A DNA stretch of 44,252 nt. It comes from an uncultured Eubacteriales bacterium (GTDB taxonomy: Bacteria; Bacillota; Clostridia; Christensenellales; UBA1242). The notes under the pieces were generated by a model that saw only the letters and a program-made list of their open reading frames with translations, had not been told where the DNA came from and searched no databases. Shown here piece after piece: positions 22,282-29,638 of this stretch (position 1 is the stretch's first letter; each line of letters starts with the position of its first letter). The translations under genes were made by a program, and so were the position numbers. The stretch spans positions 1 through 44,252 of the forward strand of contig CAOQYA010000007.1 in NCBI GenBank assembly GCA_948514155.1, given 5' to 3'.

Positions 22282-22803
22282 ATGGAATTTGCACAATTTT
22301 TCACTCAAATGCACTGGGCTGTGATTATGCTGCTGGTGCTCTGCCTCGTTTTGCTGATTGTTGAAGCCATTATTCCTGGCTTCGGCATATGCGGCGTTTC
22401 GGGCATTGCAGCGGGCGTGGCGGCTGTGATTTGTGAGGCAATTTTTACAAAGTCGCTGTTTGATGTGTTCTTTCTCATTTTCCTTATTCTGTTAGTGTTT
22501 ACAATCTTGTTTATCATATTTTCGCACTCATTTAAAAAGGGACTTTTAAAGAAAACGCCGCTTGTCGAAGATGGCACGGCCATTCCTAAAGACTATGGCA
22601 AGCACAAACATCTCGAAAAGCTAATCGGCAAAGAAGGAGAGGTGATTTCAATCTGCAAGCCGGTTGGCAAAGCGATAATCGAGGGCAAAACTTACACTGT
22701 TTGCTCCACTCGCGGCACAATCTATCCGGGCGAAATGGTGAAAGTTGCAGAGATTAAAGATAACACCATTAAGGTTGAATACATAGGAGGAGAAAATGAA
22801 TAG
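22282..22803 (+). CDS. NfeD-family membrane protein, flotillin partner
   Basis: A 173-residue protein with three to four N-terminal membrane helices (residues 12-95) and a C-terminal OB-fold NfeD domain (KLIGKEGEVISICKPVGKAIIEGKTYTVCSTRGTIYPGEMVKV). The true start is the ATG after AGGAGAG; a longer upstream frame begins inside the terminator and promoter. NfeD proteins of this short type are encoded with flotillins and thought to work with them in membrane microdomains. It overlaps floA by 8 nt, in the yqeZ-floA arrangement. Confidence 0.85.
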   Translation: MEFAQFFTQMHWAVIMLLVLCLVLLIVEAIIPGFGICGVSGIAAGVAAVICEAIFTKSLFDVFFLIFLILLVFTILFIIFSHSFKKGLLKKTPLVEDGTAIPKDYGKHKHLEKLIGKEGEVISICKPVGKAIIEGKTYTVCSTRGTIYPGEMVKVAEIKDNTIKVEYIGGENE

Positions 22804-23806
22804 TTTACTTTTGGCAATTCAAGGCTGGGCAATCGCACTTATCGTGCTTTCTTGCATCTTGCTTATTGGACTTATCGTGCTTTTTGTGCTTGTGCCAATA
22901 AAGCAATGGTTTGTGGCCCTCGTTTCGGGCGCACACATTTCAATGACCAGACTTGTGGGCATGAAACTTAGAAAAGTTGACTACAAACTTATCGTCAACA
23001 CCTACATTATGGCTAGAAAGGGCGGAATTGAGCTGGATGTTGTTGACCTTGAAACACATTTTATGGCAGGCGGAAATGTTGACCGAGTTGTGAAAGCGCT
23101 TATCGCTGCAAACAGTGCGGGCCTAGACCTTTCTGTTGAACTTGCCAAGGCTATTGACCTTGCGGGCAGTGATGTTCACGAGGCTGTTGAGACATGCGTT
23201 ACACCTAAGATTATTGAAGTTAACGATGTTGCCGCAGTTGCCCAAGACGGAATTGAGGTGCGCGTTAAAGTTAAAGTGACTGTTAAAACTGATATTCACG
23301 AACTTGTGGGCGGAGCGAGAGAGGACACAATCGTCGCTCGTGTCGGCAAGGGCATTGTTAGTTGCATCGGCGCGGCGGAGACATACAACGAACTGCTTGA
23401 AAACCCTGCGTCGATTGCCGAAGCAATCATGAGTAAAGGTCTCGACGACGGCACAGCATATGAAATCGTTTCTGTCGATGTTTCGGACATTGATATTGGC
23501 AGAAATCTTGGCGCAAAACTTGAAACAGAAGAAGCCGAGAAGAACAAACAAGTGGCAGCCGCTCAAGCGGAACGACTTAGGTCTATGATGGTGGCTGAAG
23601 AACAAAAAATGAGGGCTAAAACCCAGGAAATGAAAGCGTCAGTTCTTGCGGCTGAGGCTGAAATTCCTAAGGCGATTGCAAGTGCTATTCGCGAGGGCAA
23701 GTTTGGCGTGCTTGACTACTACAAACTTAAAAACCTTCAAGCGGACACTGCTATGCGCTCGTCCATTGCCGGCATCGAGCAAGATAGCGGCGACGGGGAG
23801 GCTTAA
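22796..23806 (+). CDS. floA: Flotillin-like protein FloA
   Basis: A 336-residue SPFH-type protein that marks functional membrane microdomains. It has one N-terminal membrane segment (ILLIGLIVLFVLVPI), the conserved LVGMKLRKVDYKLIVNTYIMARKGG region, the band-7-like domain (EVRVKVKVTVKTDIHELVGG), and a coiled-coil Glu/Ala-rich tail (EAEKNKQVAAAQAERLRSMMVAEEQKMRAK). Length and order match B. subtilis FloA. Overlapping translation with nfeD and immediate linkage to the next gene support a complex. Confidence 0.95.
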   Translation: MNSLLLAIQGWAIALIVLSCILLIGLIVLFVLVPIKQWFVALVSGAHISMTRLVGMKLRKVDYKLIVNTYIMARKGGIELDVVDLETHFMAGGNVDRVVKALIAANSAGLDLSVELAKAIDLAGSDVHEAVETCVTPKIIEVNDVAAVAQDGIEVRVKVKVTVKTDIHELVGGAREDTIVARVGKGIVSCIGAAETYNELLENPASIAEAIMSKGLDDGTAYEIVSVDVSDIDIGRNLGAKLETEEAEKNKQVAAAQAERLRSMMVAEEQKMRAKTQEMKASVLAAEAEIPKAIASAIREGKFGVLDYYKLKNLQADTAMRSSIAGIEQDSGDGEA

Positions 23807-23808
23807 AT

Positions 23809-24372
23809 ATGACATGGCTATGGATAATTGTTATCGTCCTTGGTGCAGCCATAGCATGCGGCGCGCTATATGTGATTGAAAAGCGCAAAAAGATTTTTAA
23901 AAAGCGCACCAAAGAAGAAAAAGCGGCTTCAAAAGCTAAAAAAGCTGCAAAAAAAGAGGCAAAACTGGCAAAAAAACAGAATTTGCCCCCAAAAGTTGAA
24001 GAAACGCCGAAGGAAGAGTTATCCTTTTCCGAAAAGAAGCTTAAAGAGCCGCAGGCGGCTGCAACCTTTGAGGCTGAGCCTTATTCGCCAGATCCAAATT
24101 TTGGCTCTGATAGTATGGCGACGGCTGGCGGGCTTGAAGGAAGGTCAGGACTGGCGGGAATGGGCCCGAATATGTCCGATATGCAGCGCAGGCGCATGAT
24201 GGAGCAGAGAATGCGACAGATGCAGCAGCGTGGCATGATGAGCGCAGCGGCGAGAAGGGCAAGTTTTAGTTCACGCGAAAGTGTGAGAGAGCAGATTGAT
24301 AATCTTTCACCCGAAATGAAGGCAATTCTCTTCTCTAATGCTTTGGCGAGAAAAGAGGACGACGAATTCTAA
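23809..24372 (+). CDS. hypothetical single-pass membrane protein at the yqfB position
   Basis: A 187-residue protein with one N-terminal membrane helix (WLWIIVIVLGAAIACGALYVI), a very Lys/Ala-rich basic stretch (KKAAKKEAKLAKK), and a Met/Arg/Gln-rich C-terminal half (MQRRRMMEQRMRQMQQRG) that ends in a folded-looking helix. It sits exactly where yqfB is in the B. subtilis floA operon but I see no clear similarity. GGGAGG precedes the ATG two bases after the floA stop. The Met-rich low-complexity part is unusual. Function unknown; a scaffold role with FloA is only a guess from context. Confidence 0.7.
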   Translation: MTWLWIIVIVLGAAIACGALYVIEKRKKIFKKRTKEEKAASKAKKAAKKEAKLAKKQNLPPKVEETPKEELSFSEKKLKEPQAAATFEAEPYSPDPNFGSDSMATAGGLEGRSGLAGMGPNMSDMQRRRMMEQRMRQMQQRGMMSAAARRASFSSRESVREQIDNLSPEMKAILFSNALARKEDDEF

Positions 24373-24415
24373 ACAAAATTGAACACGCATATCTTACTGC
24401 AAAGGCGGAAGAAGG

Positions 24416-24673
24416 GTGTTCAATTTTTTTAACGAATTAAAAAAGACGCTGAAAAACGAGAAACTGACCGACAAATACAACATTGTTAACATGTCGGGAA
24501 GGATTTTATATGTTGAAGGTCACACCGGCATTTGTCAACTTTCCAAGGAGGCTATTTCTTTTAAGTTTAAGGGCGGCGTGATAATTGTTGAGGGCAGAGA
24601 CCTTGTGCTTAGTGAACTTATGGACAAAACCCTTAAAATAACCGGAGAAATCAAGAAAGTTGAGGCTATATGA
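24416..24673 (+). CDS. yqfC: Sporulation protein YqfC
   Basis: An 85-residue YabP/YqfC-family protein (NIVNMSGRILYVEGHTGICQ ... FKGGVIIVEGRDLVLSEL ... LKITGEIKKVEAI). YqfC and YqfD are sigma-E-dependent mother-cell proteins in B. subtilis. The start is a GTG with GAAGG directly upstream; it is plausible but not certain. The TGA stop overlaps the yqfD ATG. Its presence indicates that the lineage carries sporulation genes. Confidence 0.88.
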   Translation: MFNFFNELKKTLKNEKLTDKYNIVNMSGRILYVEGHTGICQLSKEAISFKFKGGVIIVEGRDLVLSELMDKTLKITGEIKKVEAI

Positions 24674-25797
24674 TGAAAAGAAGAAATTTTCATTATTTTG
24701 AAATGAAAGGCCTCAATCAGGAGCGCTTTTTTAACGCACTCTCCAAGAAACTGGAAATTTTTGAAATTAAGCGTTATGAAAAAAATCGCAGCAGTTTTAA
24801 GGTTAAATATTTCGACGGCAAGGCAGCGAAAAAGGAAATTCTTGATGCAGGCTATGAAATCTTATCTGAAAAGCGCGGAGGCTTTTTTTGGCAGATAAAC
24901 AGATTTTGCACCGCATATGGGCTGCTTGCCGGCATTATTGTTACATCTATCTTACTTGCTGCGCAGTCGCCTTTTATTGCAAAGGTGGAAGTTTGGGGCA
25001 GCACAAACAGCACTGAGATTTGCGAGTTTGTTAAGAAAAATCTGCCCACAAAAAATAAAAACAGGCTTAACACCGATGTTATTGAGCATCTGATAAACTC
25101 GCAGTTTGAAAATGTGAGTTTTGTCAGCGCCGCGATCGTGGGGCAGAGCCTTGTTATCAATGTTAAAAATGCGCTTGTTCCACCAGAAATGGAGGGAGAG
25201 TTTGCACCGATTGTGTCTGAATATGACGGCGTGGTGACGGCTGTCAATCTTGTCCAAGGCACGCTGAAAGTGCAGGTGGGAGATATCATTCAGCGCGGGC
25301 AGATTTTGGTGGAGGGCAGAGTGATAAACTCGGAAGGAGAGAGTTTTGATATTCAGCCGAAAGCCGAAATTTATATGGATGTTTGGCTGGAAGGTGAGGC
25401 GACGCATTTTGACGAGCAGATTGTCACCTCTCGCACCGGTCGCAAGATTGAGACCAGTGTTGTCACCCTGTTTGGCAAGGAGTTTTATTCGTCTGTAAGG
25501 CCTAACACATTTGCAAGTTTTGAAACGGAGACTTCTTCGCAGCCACTTATCAAAAACAATATTTTGCCATTTATGCTTACAAAGACCATTTACTATGAGA
25601 CTAAAACGCAGACAATTAACTCTTCTTTCGAGCAAAAAAAGGAGGAGACGATTGCTGCTGCGCGGGCAAACTGCTTGCAAAATCTTGGCGAGTGTGAGAT
25701 AATAAAGGAGGAAAATTTCCGCATAATAGAAGGCGCGGGATGCACGACTGTTAAATATGTTGTCACCGCAAATCTTCTTGTTACAGGAGAAAAATGA
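24670..25797 (+). CDS. yqfD: Sporulation protein YqfD
   Basis: A 375-residue membrane protein of the YqfD (SpoIV-associated) family. It has a cytoplasmic N-terminal domain (residues 1-80), one membrane helix (LLAGIIVTSILLAAQSPF) and a large extracytoplasmic domain starting FIAKVEVWGST, with YDGVVTAVNLVQGTLKVQVGDIIQRGQILVEG, a lipoyl/barrel-hybrid-like turn. The start overlaps the yqfC stop; two adjacent ATG codons are available. It ends at TGA overlapping ybeY. In the standard order phoH would follow; it is absent here. Confidence 0.9.
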   Translation: MMKRRNFHYFEMKGLNQERFFNALSKKLEIFEIKRYEKNRSSFKVKYFDGKAAKKEILDAGYEILSEKRGGFFWQINRFCTAYGLLAGIIVTSILLAAQSPFIAKVEVWGSTNSTEICEFVKKNLPTKNKNRLNTDVIEHLINSQFENVSFVSAAIVGQSLVINVKNALVPPEMEGEFAPIVSEYDGVVTAVNLVQGTLKVQVGDIIQRGQILVEGRVINSEGESFDIQPKAEIYMDVWLEGEATHFDEQIVTSRTGRKIETSVVTLFGKEFYSSVRPNTFASFETETSSQPLIKNNILPFMLTKTIYYETKTQTINSSFEQKKEETIAAARANCLQNLGECEIIKEENFRIIEGAGCTTVKYVVTANLLVTGEK

Positions 25798-26267
25798 AAG
25801 TCTACACAAATAAACCTTCGCTTGTCCGCACCGAGATTTTGGAAGAAGCACTCAAAGAGACCGAAAACATTGTTGCATGCCCAGCAGTTGGCATAACTTT
25901 TGTGCGCAATGGGAAAATTAGAAAATTAAATCGCGATTTTAGGGGAATTGACAAGCCGACCGACGTGCTGTCTTTTCCTATGTTTGAGACGAAGCGCAAG
26001 GGCTCGCTTGTCAAATTCGAGCAGGAGAGAGACCCGCTTTCGAAGGAACTTGAAATTGGCGATATTGTCATATGCCTTTCAGTTGCAAAAAAACAGGCAA
26101 AAGTGTTTGGACACAGCAAGGAAAGAGAGATAAATTTTCTTGCATTGCATGGCTTTTTGCATCTTCTTGGCTATGACCACATGACAAAGAAGGACGAAAA
26201 AGAGATGTTCTCGCTGGCTGAGAAGATTTTAGATAACGCAGGACTTAAGCGAGGTGAAAATGTATAA
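25794..26267 (+). CDS. ybeY: Endoribonuclease YbeY
   Basis: YbeY is a zinc-dependent RNase that matures the 16S rRNA 3' end and takes part in ribosome quality control. The 157-residue protein has the metal-binding H-x3-H-x5-H motif in LALHGFLHLLGYDHM and the conserved LNRDFRGIDKPTDVLSFP segment. AGGAG precedes the ATG, which overlaps the yqfD stop. It overlaps era by 8 nt, an operon link that is widely conserved because both act in 30S maturation. Confidence 0.96.
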   Translation: MKVYTNKPSLVRTEILEEALKETENIVACPAVGITFVRNGKIRKLNRDFRGIDKPTDVLSFPMFETKRKGSLVKFEQERDPLSKELEIGDIVICLSVAKKQAKVFGHSKEREINFLALHGFLHLLGYDHMTKKDEKEMFSLAEKILDNAGLKRGENV

Positions 26268-27105
26268 ATTTGGATATGTGGCGGTGCTGGGAAAGCCTAA
26301 TGCGGGCAAAAGTTCGCTTGTTAACAGGCTTGTTGGAATGAAACTTGCAATCGTGTCTAATAAGCCGCAGACAACAAGAGATAACATCTTGGGCGTGGTG
26401 ACCGATAAAAACTATCAACTTGTGCTTATCGACACTCCGGGAATACATAAAGCAACTTCGCACCTTGATAAGTTCATGACTAAAAATGTCCGCACTGCAA
26501 AGGCGAGTGCAGACGTTGTTTTATATCTTGTTGACGGCAGCGTGGGAATTGACAAAGAGGAAGAAGAACATATCTCTAAAATGAGAAAGGACGCAGTAAA
26601 TTTGATTGTAGCATCTTCTAAACTCGATAAAAAACAGCCAAGTTTTGACTGCGACCTTGCATTCTCTTCCAAGACAGGCGAGAATGTGGAAGAACTTATT
26701 GCAAAAATTCTTGCATTTTTGCCAGCTTCGAAGACTAAGAATTTTGTTTATGACAGTGAAGATGTGACTGATAGGCCTGTTAAGTTTATCGTTAGTGAAT
26801 ATGTGCGAGAGGCGATGCTTGAAGTGCTGAAAAAGGAAGTGCCGCATGGCGTGGCTGTGGTGGTGACAAGATTTGAGGAAAATGGCGGGACTACGCATAT
26901 TGAAGCGGACATCGTGTGTGAGAGAAACTCTCATAAAGGCATTATTATCGGCAAGGGCGGCGAGACGCTTAAGAAAATTGGCATAAAGGCGAGAAGACAG
27001 GCGGAGGCTTTAATAGGCGGCAAGGTAATGCTGAAACTTTTTGTTAAAGTTGAAGAGGGCTGGAAAGATAAGCCGAACAAACTGAGTGATTTAGGATATA
27101 ACTAG
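26260..27105 (+). CDS. era: GTPase Era
   Basis: Era is a GTPase with a KH domain that binds the 3' end of 16S rRNA during 30S assembly. The 281-residue protein has G1 GKPNAGKSS, G3 DTPG, and the C-terminal KH motif (IIIGKGGETLKKIG). The G4 motif reads SKLD where most Era proteins have NKxD, a substitution in the guanine-specificity loop. The start is the ATG overlapping the ybeY stop with GAGG upstream; a GTG two codons earlier is less likely. The stop codon abuts a large cloverleaf-like inverted-repeat element that also provides its terminator. Confidence 0.96.
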   Translation: MYKFGYVAVLGKPNAGKSSLVNRLVGMKLAIVSNKPQTTRDNILGVVTDKNYQLVLIDTPGIHKATSHLDKFMTKNVRTAKASADVVLYLVDGSVGIDKEEEEHISKMRKDAVNLIVASSKLDKKQPSFDCDLAFSSKTGENVEELIAKILAFLPASKTKNFVYDSEDVTDRPVKFIVSEYVREAMLEVLKKEVPHGVAVVVTRFEENGGTTHIEADIVCERNSHKGIIIGKGGETLKKIGIKARRQAEALIGGKVMLKLFVKVEEGWKDKPNKLSDLGYN

Positions 27106-27260
27106 GGGCGAGCAAGAAAACCCGCGGCAAGTGCGCGAGAGCGCAAGGCTTGCAGCGGGTTTTTTCTTGCTCCCACGCGCGCCGCTGCGCTTGCGCGGCG
27201 CGCGTGGGAGCAAAGGGGTGCTGGTGGAGGCTGCGCTTCCACCAGCACCCTTGCTCGCCC
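27106..27260. repeat. cloverleaf-like palindromic element after era
   Basis: A 155-nt element starts at the base after the era stop. An 11-bp outer stem, GGGCGAGCAAG (27106-27116) with CTTGCTCGCCC (27250-27260), encloses three hairpins. Hairpin 1 has AAAACCCGC (27117-27125) with GCGGGTTTT (27155-27163), inner stems GCAAG/CTTGC and TGCGC/GCGCA, and a GAGA tetraloop; followed by T residues it can serve as the era terminator. Hairpin 2 is a perfect 19-bp stem, TTGCTCCCACGCGCGCCGC (27167-27185) with 27195-27213. Hairpin 3 is a perfect 13-bp stem, GGGTGCTGGTGGA (27216-27228) with TCCACCAGCACCC (27238-27250). It is far more GC-rich than its surroundings and encodes no protein. Confidence 0.85.
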
Positions 27261-27285
27261 GGTGTCAAATCACAGACTTTCTCAT

Positions 27286-27305
27286 ATAGTGAATAATGAC
27301 ACTAT
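27286..27305. promoter_or_regulatory. dyad upstream of the ZIP transporter gene
   Basis: ATAGTG (27286-27291) and CACTAT (27300-27305) are inverted with an 8-nt AT-rich centre, 20 bases before the ATG. The position suits an operator, perhaps metal-responsive given the gene, but no known box is matched with confidence. Confidence 0.4.
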
Positions 27306-27324
27306 CTACGCAAAAGAGGAAAGA

Positions 27325-28101
27325 ATGAACGACACTGCAAAAGTTATATTTGGAATTTCTTTTATATTTTTAATGACCACGCTTGGCGCTTCTCTTGTGT
27401 TTTTGTTTAAGAATAAGATAAGCGAAAGAACAAATAAACTGATTGTGGGCTTTTCGTCAGGAATTATGATTGCCGCTTCCATTTGGTCGCTGCTGCTGCC
27501 CGCAATAGACCAATCTGAAAATTTTGGCAACCTTAAGTTTTTGCCCGCGCTTATTGGCTTTTTTGTGGGCGCAATTTTTATCGCGCTTTTAGACATAGTT
27601 TGCAGGCAGATAAACAAGACCGGCAAAAAGCCATATGGCATGAAAAGGCACACAAAATTGTTTATTGCAATGACCCTCCACAACATTCCCGAAGGTCTTG
27701 CAGTCGGCGTTGCTTTTGGCGGCGCTTGGGCGCTCGGCACGCCTGCGAGCATGGCTCTTGCTCTTAGCCTCGCGATAGGAATAGGCATACAAAACATTCC
27801 CGAGGGCACAGCGGTGTCGCTGCCAATGAAACTTGCAACAGGAAGCAAAGTGAAGGGCTTTTTACTTTCGGTGGCAAGCGGCGTAGTTGAGCCGATAGCG
27901 GCGGTGATAGGCTTCTTTCTTGCGGCAAGTATCACTGTTATAATGCCTTGGGTGCTTGCATTTGCGGCTGGCGCGATGCTCTATGTTGTTATGAGTGAAC
28001 TCATGCCTGAAAGTCAAACGGGCGAGGGTGCATCGTTTGGAACTTGGGGTGCTATTGTGGGCTTTATGATAATGATGGCTCTTGATGTTGCGCTAGGTTA
28101 G
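27325..28101 (+). CDS. ZIP-family divalent metal transporter
   Basis: A 258-residue integral membrane protein with about eight helices, of the ZIP/GufA group that imports zinc or related divalent metals. The paired signature motifs are LHNIPEGLAVGVAFGG and IQNIPEGTAVSLPM, in helices IV and V, where the His/Asn/Glu side chains form the metal site. The start is the ATG after AAAGAGGAAAG; the longer frame upstream overlaps the dyad region and lacks a ribosome binding site. It is monocistronic and follows the palindromic element after era. Confidence 0.9.
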   Translation: MNDTAKVIFGISFIFLMTTLGASLVFLFKNKISERTNKLIVGFSSGIMIAASIWSLLLPAIDQSENFGNLKFLPALIGFFVGAIFIALLDIVCRQINKTGKKPYGMKRHTKLFIAMTLHNIPEGLAVGVAFGGAWALGTPASMALALSLAIGIGIQNIPEGTAVSLPMKLATGSKVKGFLLSVASGVVEPIAAVIGFFLAASITVIMPWVLAFAAGAMLYVVMSELMPESQTGEGASFGTWGAIVGFMIMMALDVALG

Positions 28102-28102
28102 C

Positions 28103-28128
28103 AAAAAAACTCGCGCTAAGCGAGCTTT
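28103..28128. terminator. terminator between the ZIP gene and the convergent XRE gene
   Basis: CTCGC (28110-28114) pairs with GCGAG (28120-28124). On the minus strand it is followed by seven T, a good terminator for the XRE gene; on the plus strand the T tract is weaker. Confidence 0.65.
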
Positions 28129-28327
28129 ATTCTATGCCAACTAAAAAGTCTAAACTAACATTATAAAATCGAGCGATCTTTATTAAAGTGTCAATATCTG
28201 GCTCCCGTCGGCCTTGTTCGTATGAGGCATAAGTTTGGGGAGCGACATTTAACGCTTTTGCTAAATCTTTTTGCGTTAATTTTTCTGATGTTCTTAAATA
28301 CCTAATATTTTCTTTAAATTTATTCAC
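28127..28327 (-). CDS. short XRE-family repressor A
   Basis: A 66-residue single-domain Cro/CI-type DNA-binding protein: NIRYLRTSEKLTQKDLAKAL (helices 1-2), APQTYASYEQGRREPD (recognition helix and the conserved SYEQGRREPD turn), and YNVSLDFLVG. The start is a GTG eight bases after the -10 TATAAA with no Shine-Dalgarno, a leaderless arrangement. Its promoter shares the self-complementary -35 TTGCAA with the divergent gene, next to a 17-nt palindrome, so it very probably represses itself and its neighbour. Confidence 0.85.
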   Translation of the reverse strand: MNKFKENIRYLRTSEKLTQKDLAKALNVAPQTYASYEQGRREPDIDTLIKIARFYNVSLDFLVGIE

Positions 28328-28335
28328 AAGAAAAT

Positions 28336-28389
28336 TTTATAACAAACTACATAAAAAATGTTGCAACTACGCGAAACGCGTAGTATAAT
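28336..28389. promoter_or_regulatory. divergent promoters sharing TTGCAA and a 7-3-7 operator
   Basis: TTGCAA (28361-28366) is its own reverse complement and can be the -35 of both promoters. On the plus strand the 17-nt spacer to TATAAT (28384-28389) is exactly the perfect palindrome CTACGCG-AAA-CGCGTAG (28367-28383). On the minus strand the -10 is TATAAA (28336-28341), 19 bases away. A protein on the palindrome would occlude the plus-strand promoter completely and abut the minus-strand one. Confidence 0.85.
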
Positions 28390-28407
28390 GTAAGTTGGAG
28401 GTATAAT

Positions 28408-28677
28408 ATGGAAAATAAAAGATTTGAACGAGTTAATGACGGGAAGGGAACAATCTTCATGTATGAATGTCAAGATTGTGCTTTTTATGTGCCTTATTAC
28501 AGTTACATAAATAAACAGTTAAACACAGTAGATTGTGGTAAGTGTCCGCATTACAGAGGTGTGCATCCTAACGAAGAGTGCTGCATACATTTTGTAAACA
28601 CACAAAAGGGGAAATTGAGATATCATGATTTTTTAATTAATCTTCAAGGCCCAGAAGATAACCAACAGTCACATTAA
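28408..28677 (+). CDS. hypothetical Cys-rich protein
   Basis: An 89-residue protein with a compact set of cysteines: CQDC (residues 21-24), CGKC (43-46) and CC (58-59), plus His residues, suggesting a zinc-binding fold. No family is recognised. The ribosome binding site is TTGGAGG. Transcription is from the palindrome-containing promoter, so it should be under control of the divergent XRE repressor. Its last 41 bases overlap the end of the convergent XRE repressor B gene. Confidence 0.65.
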   Translation: MENKRFERVNDGKGTIFMYECQDCAFYVPYYSYINKQLNTVDCGKCPHYRGVHPNEECCIHFVNTQKGKLRYHDFLINLQGPEDNQQSH

Positions 28678-28846
28678 AATATGAGGCCAATTTAACAAGC
28701 GTGTTTAAATCTGGCTCATTTCTACCTTGCTCGTAACTTGAATATGTGCTTTCTGCAACGCCCAAAAAAAGAGCGATGTCTTTTTGTCGCAGATTTGCAT
28801 CTCTTCTAAGTTCCTTTAAAATATTCTTAAAATTTACTTCTTTCAC
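28637..28846 (-). CDS. short XRE-family repressor B
   Basis: A 69-residue paralog of repressor A (NILKELRRDANLRQKDIALF ... AESTYSSYEQGRNEPD ... FNVTVGYLLG). The recognition-helix residues differ (AESTYSS versus APQTYAS). The start is placed at a GTG (VKEVNF); the 13 upstream residues in the longer frame (Cys and Ile rich) do not resemble the family. No Shine-Dalgarno sequence is present. The upstream DNA resembles that of repressor A: ACATAAAAAAT-xx-TGCAA followed directly by a 7-3-7 palindrome of a different sequence. Confidence 0.8.
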   Translation of the reverse strand: MKEVNFKNILKELRRDANLRQKDIALFLGVAESTYSSYEQGRNEPDLNTLVKLASYFNVTVGYLLGLED

Positions 28847-28867
28847 ACATATAATGTAAATCAAATC

Positions 28868-28902
28868 ACATAAAAAATACTGCAATCGTATATTTTATCC
28901 GA
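28868..28902. promoter_or_regulatory. control region of repressor B with a second 7-3-7 palindrome
   Basis: ACATAAAAAATACTGCAA (28868-28885) matches the equivalent segment upstream of repressor A at 16 of 18 bases. It is followed at once by TCGTATA-TTT-TATCCGA (28886-28902), a palindrome with 7-nt arms (one mismatch) and a 3-nt centre, the same geometry as the repressor A operator but a different sequence. Confidence 0.65.
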
Positions 28903-28916
28903 TTTTATTTTTACAA

Positions 28917-28943
28917 CAAAAAAGCCCTCAGAAGAGGGGCTGG
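28917..28943 (-). terminator. terminator of the MBL hydrolase gene
   Basis: On the minus strand GCCCCTC-TTCT-GAGGGC is followed by TTTTTT, just after the stop codon. Confidence 0.8.
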
Positions 28944-28945
28944 TT

Positions 28946-29557
28946 TTATCTCGATAAAAACCTTATAAAAGTTTGCAAATTTCGGGCTTGGCTTTCGGCG
29001 GTGGAGTTTTCTCCGTGGCCGCTTGCGAGAGTGCGAAAATTCAAGTGCTGAATAAGTTTTAGAGAAGAGAGCATTTCTTTCTTGTCTCCGCCATAGAGAT
29101 CTGTTCGGCCGATGCCTTTATTAAAAACAACATCGCCTGCAAACAAAACATCGTCGATTAAAAACCCGAGTGAACATTTGCTGTGGCCGGGAAGAGAGAA
29201 TATGTTTATTTTAAATGAGCCGAGAGATAGTTCTTTTTCACTCCTCAGAAAAACAAAGTTCGAAAAATCTTCAATTTTAAAGTTTTCTCCATAGTTTTTT
29301 CCCGGGTCTGAAAGATTTTCCTTCGCGGCAGAAGCGGCATAAATTTTGCAGTTAAAATGCTGCGCAATTTGAGGTGCATTGAAAGCGTGGTCAAAATGCC
29401 CATGCGTGAGAAGGATGCCAACAACCTTGCCATTTCCCACAACTTCTTGAATTTGCTTAAGCGTTGCGCCCGTGTCAATAATCAAAACTTCGTCCTCATT
29501 TTTAAGCACAAAAGTGTTACTTTCAAGGTGATTTGAGATAATTCTTTCAATTTTCAT
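28946..29557 (-). CDS. MBL-fold metallo-hydrolase (glyoxalase II-like)
   Basis: A 203-residue metallo-beta-lactamase-fold hydrolase. The metal-binding THGHFDH motif is at residues 51-57, with later ligands in LPGHSKCS (His), FAGDVVF (Asp) and ASGHGENS (His). This compact type is often annotated as hydroxyacylglutathione hydrolase-like; the substrate cannot be read from sequence. The ATG is exactly six bases after the -10 TAGAAT and has no ribosome binding site, predicting a leaderless message. It is divergent from tRNA-Trp. Confidence 0.9.
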   Translation of the reverse strand: MKIERIISNHLESNTFVLKNEDEVLIIDTGATLKQIQEVVGNGKVVGILLTHGHFDHAFNAPQIAQHFNCKIYAASAAKENLSDPGKNYGENFKIEDFSNFVFLRSEKELSLGSFKINIFSLPGHSKCSLGFLIDDVLFAGDVVFNKGIGRTDLYGGDKKEMLSSLKLIQHLNFRTLASGHGENSTAESQARNLQTFIRFLSR

Positions 29558-29563
29558 GATTTA

Positions 29564-29591
29564 ATTCTACTCTTTTTTCAAAAAAAATCAA
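29564..29591 (-). promoter_or_regulatory. MBL hydrolase promoter, leaderless type
   Basis: On the minus strand TTGATT (29586-29591), 16-nt spacer, TAGAAT (29564-29569), then six bases to the ATG. It lies back to back with the tRNA-Trp promoter, the two -35 elements being five bases apart. Confidence 0.7.
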
Positions 29592-29596
29592 AACGC

Positions 29597-29625
29597 TTGA
29601 CATGGCCTTACAAAAATGATATTCT
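29597..29625 (+). promoter_or_regulatory. tRNA-Trp promoter
   Basis: TTGACA (29597-29602), 17-nt spacer and extended -10 TGATATTCT (hexamer 29620-29625), 13 bases before the mature tRNA 5' end. Confidence 0.8.
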
Positions 29626-29638
29626 TGAAACTGCACAT

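Noticed and set aside
24952..25851. 299-codon open frame antisense to yqfD
   Set aside because: The sense gene is a clear YqfD; the antisense product has biased, non-protein-like composition.
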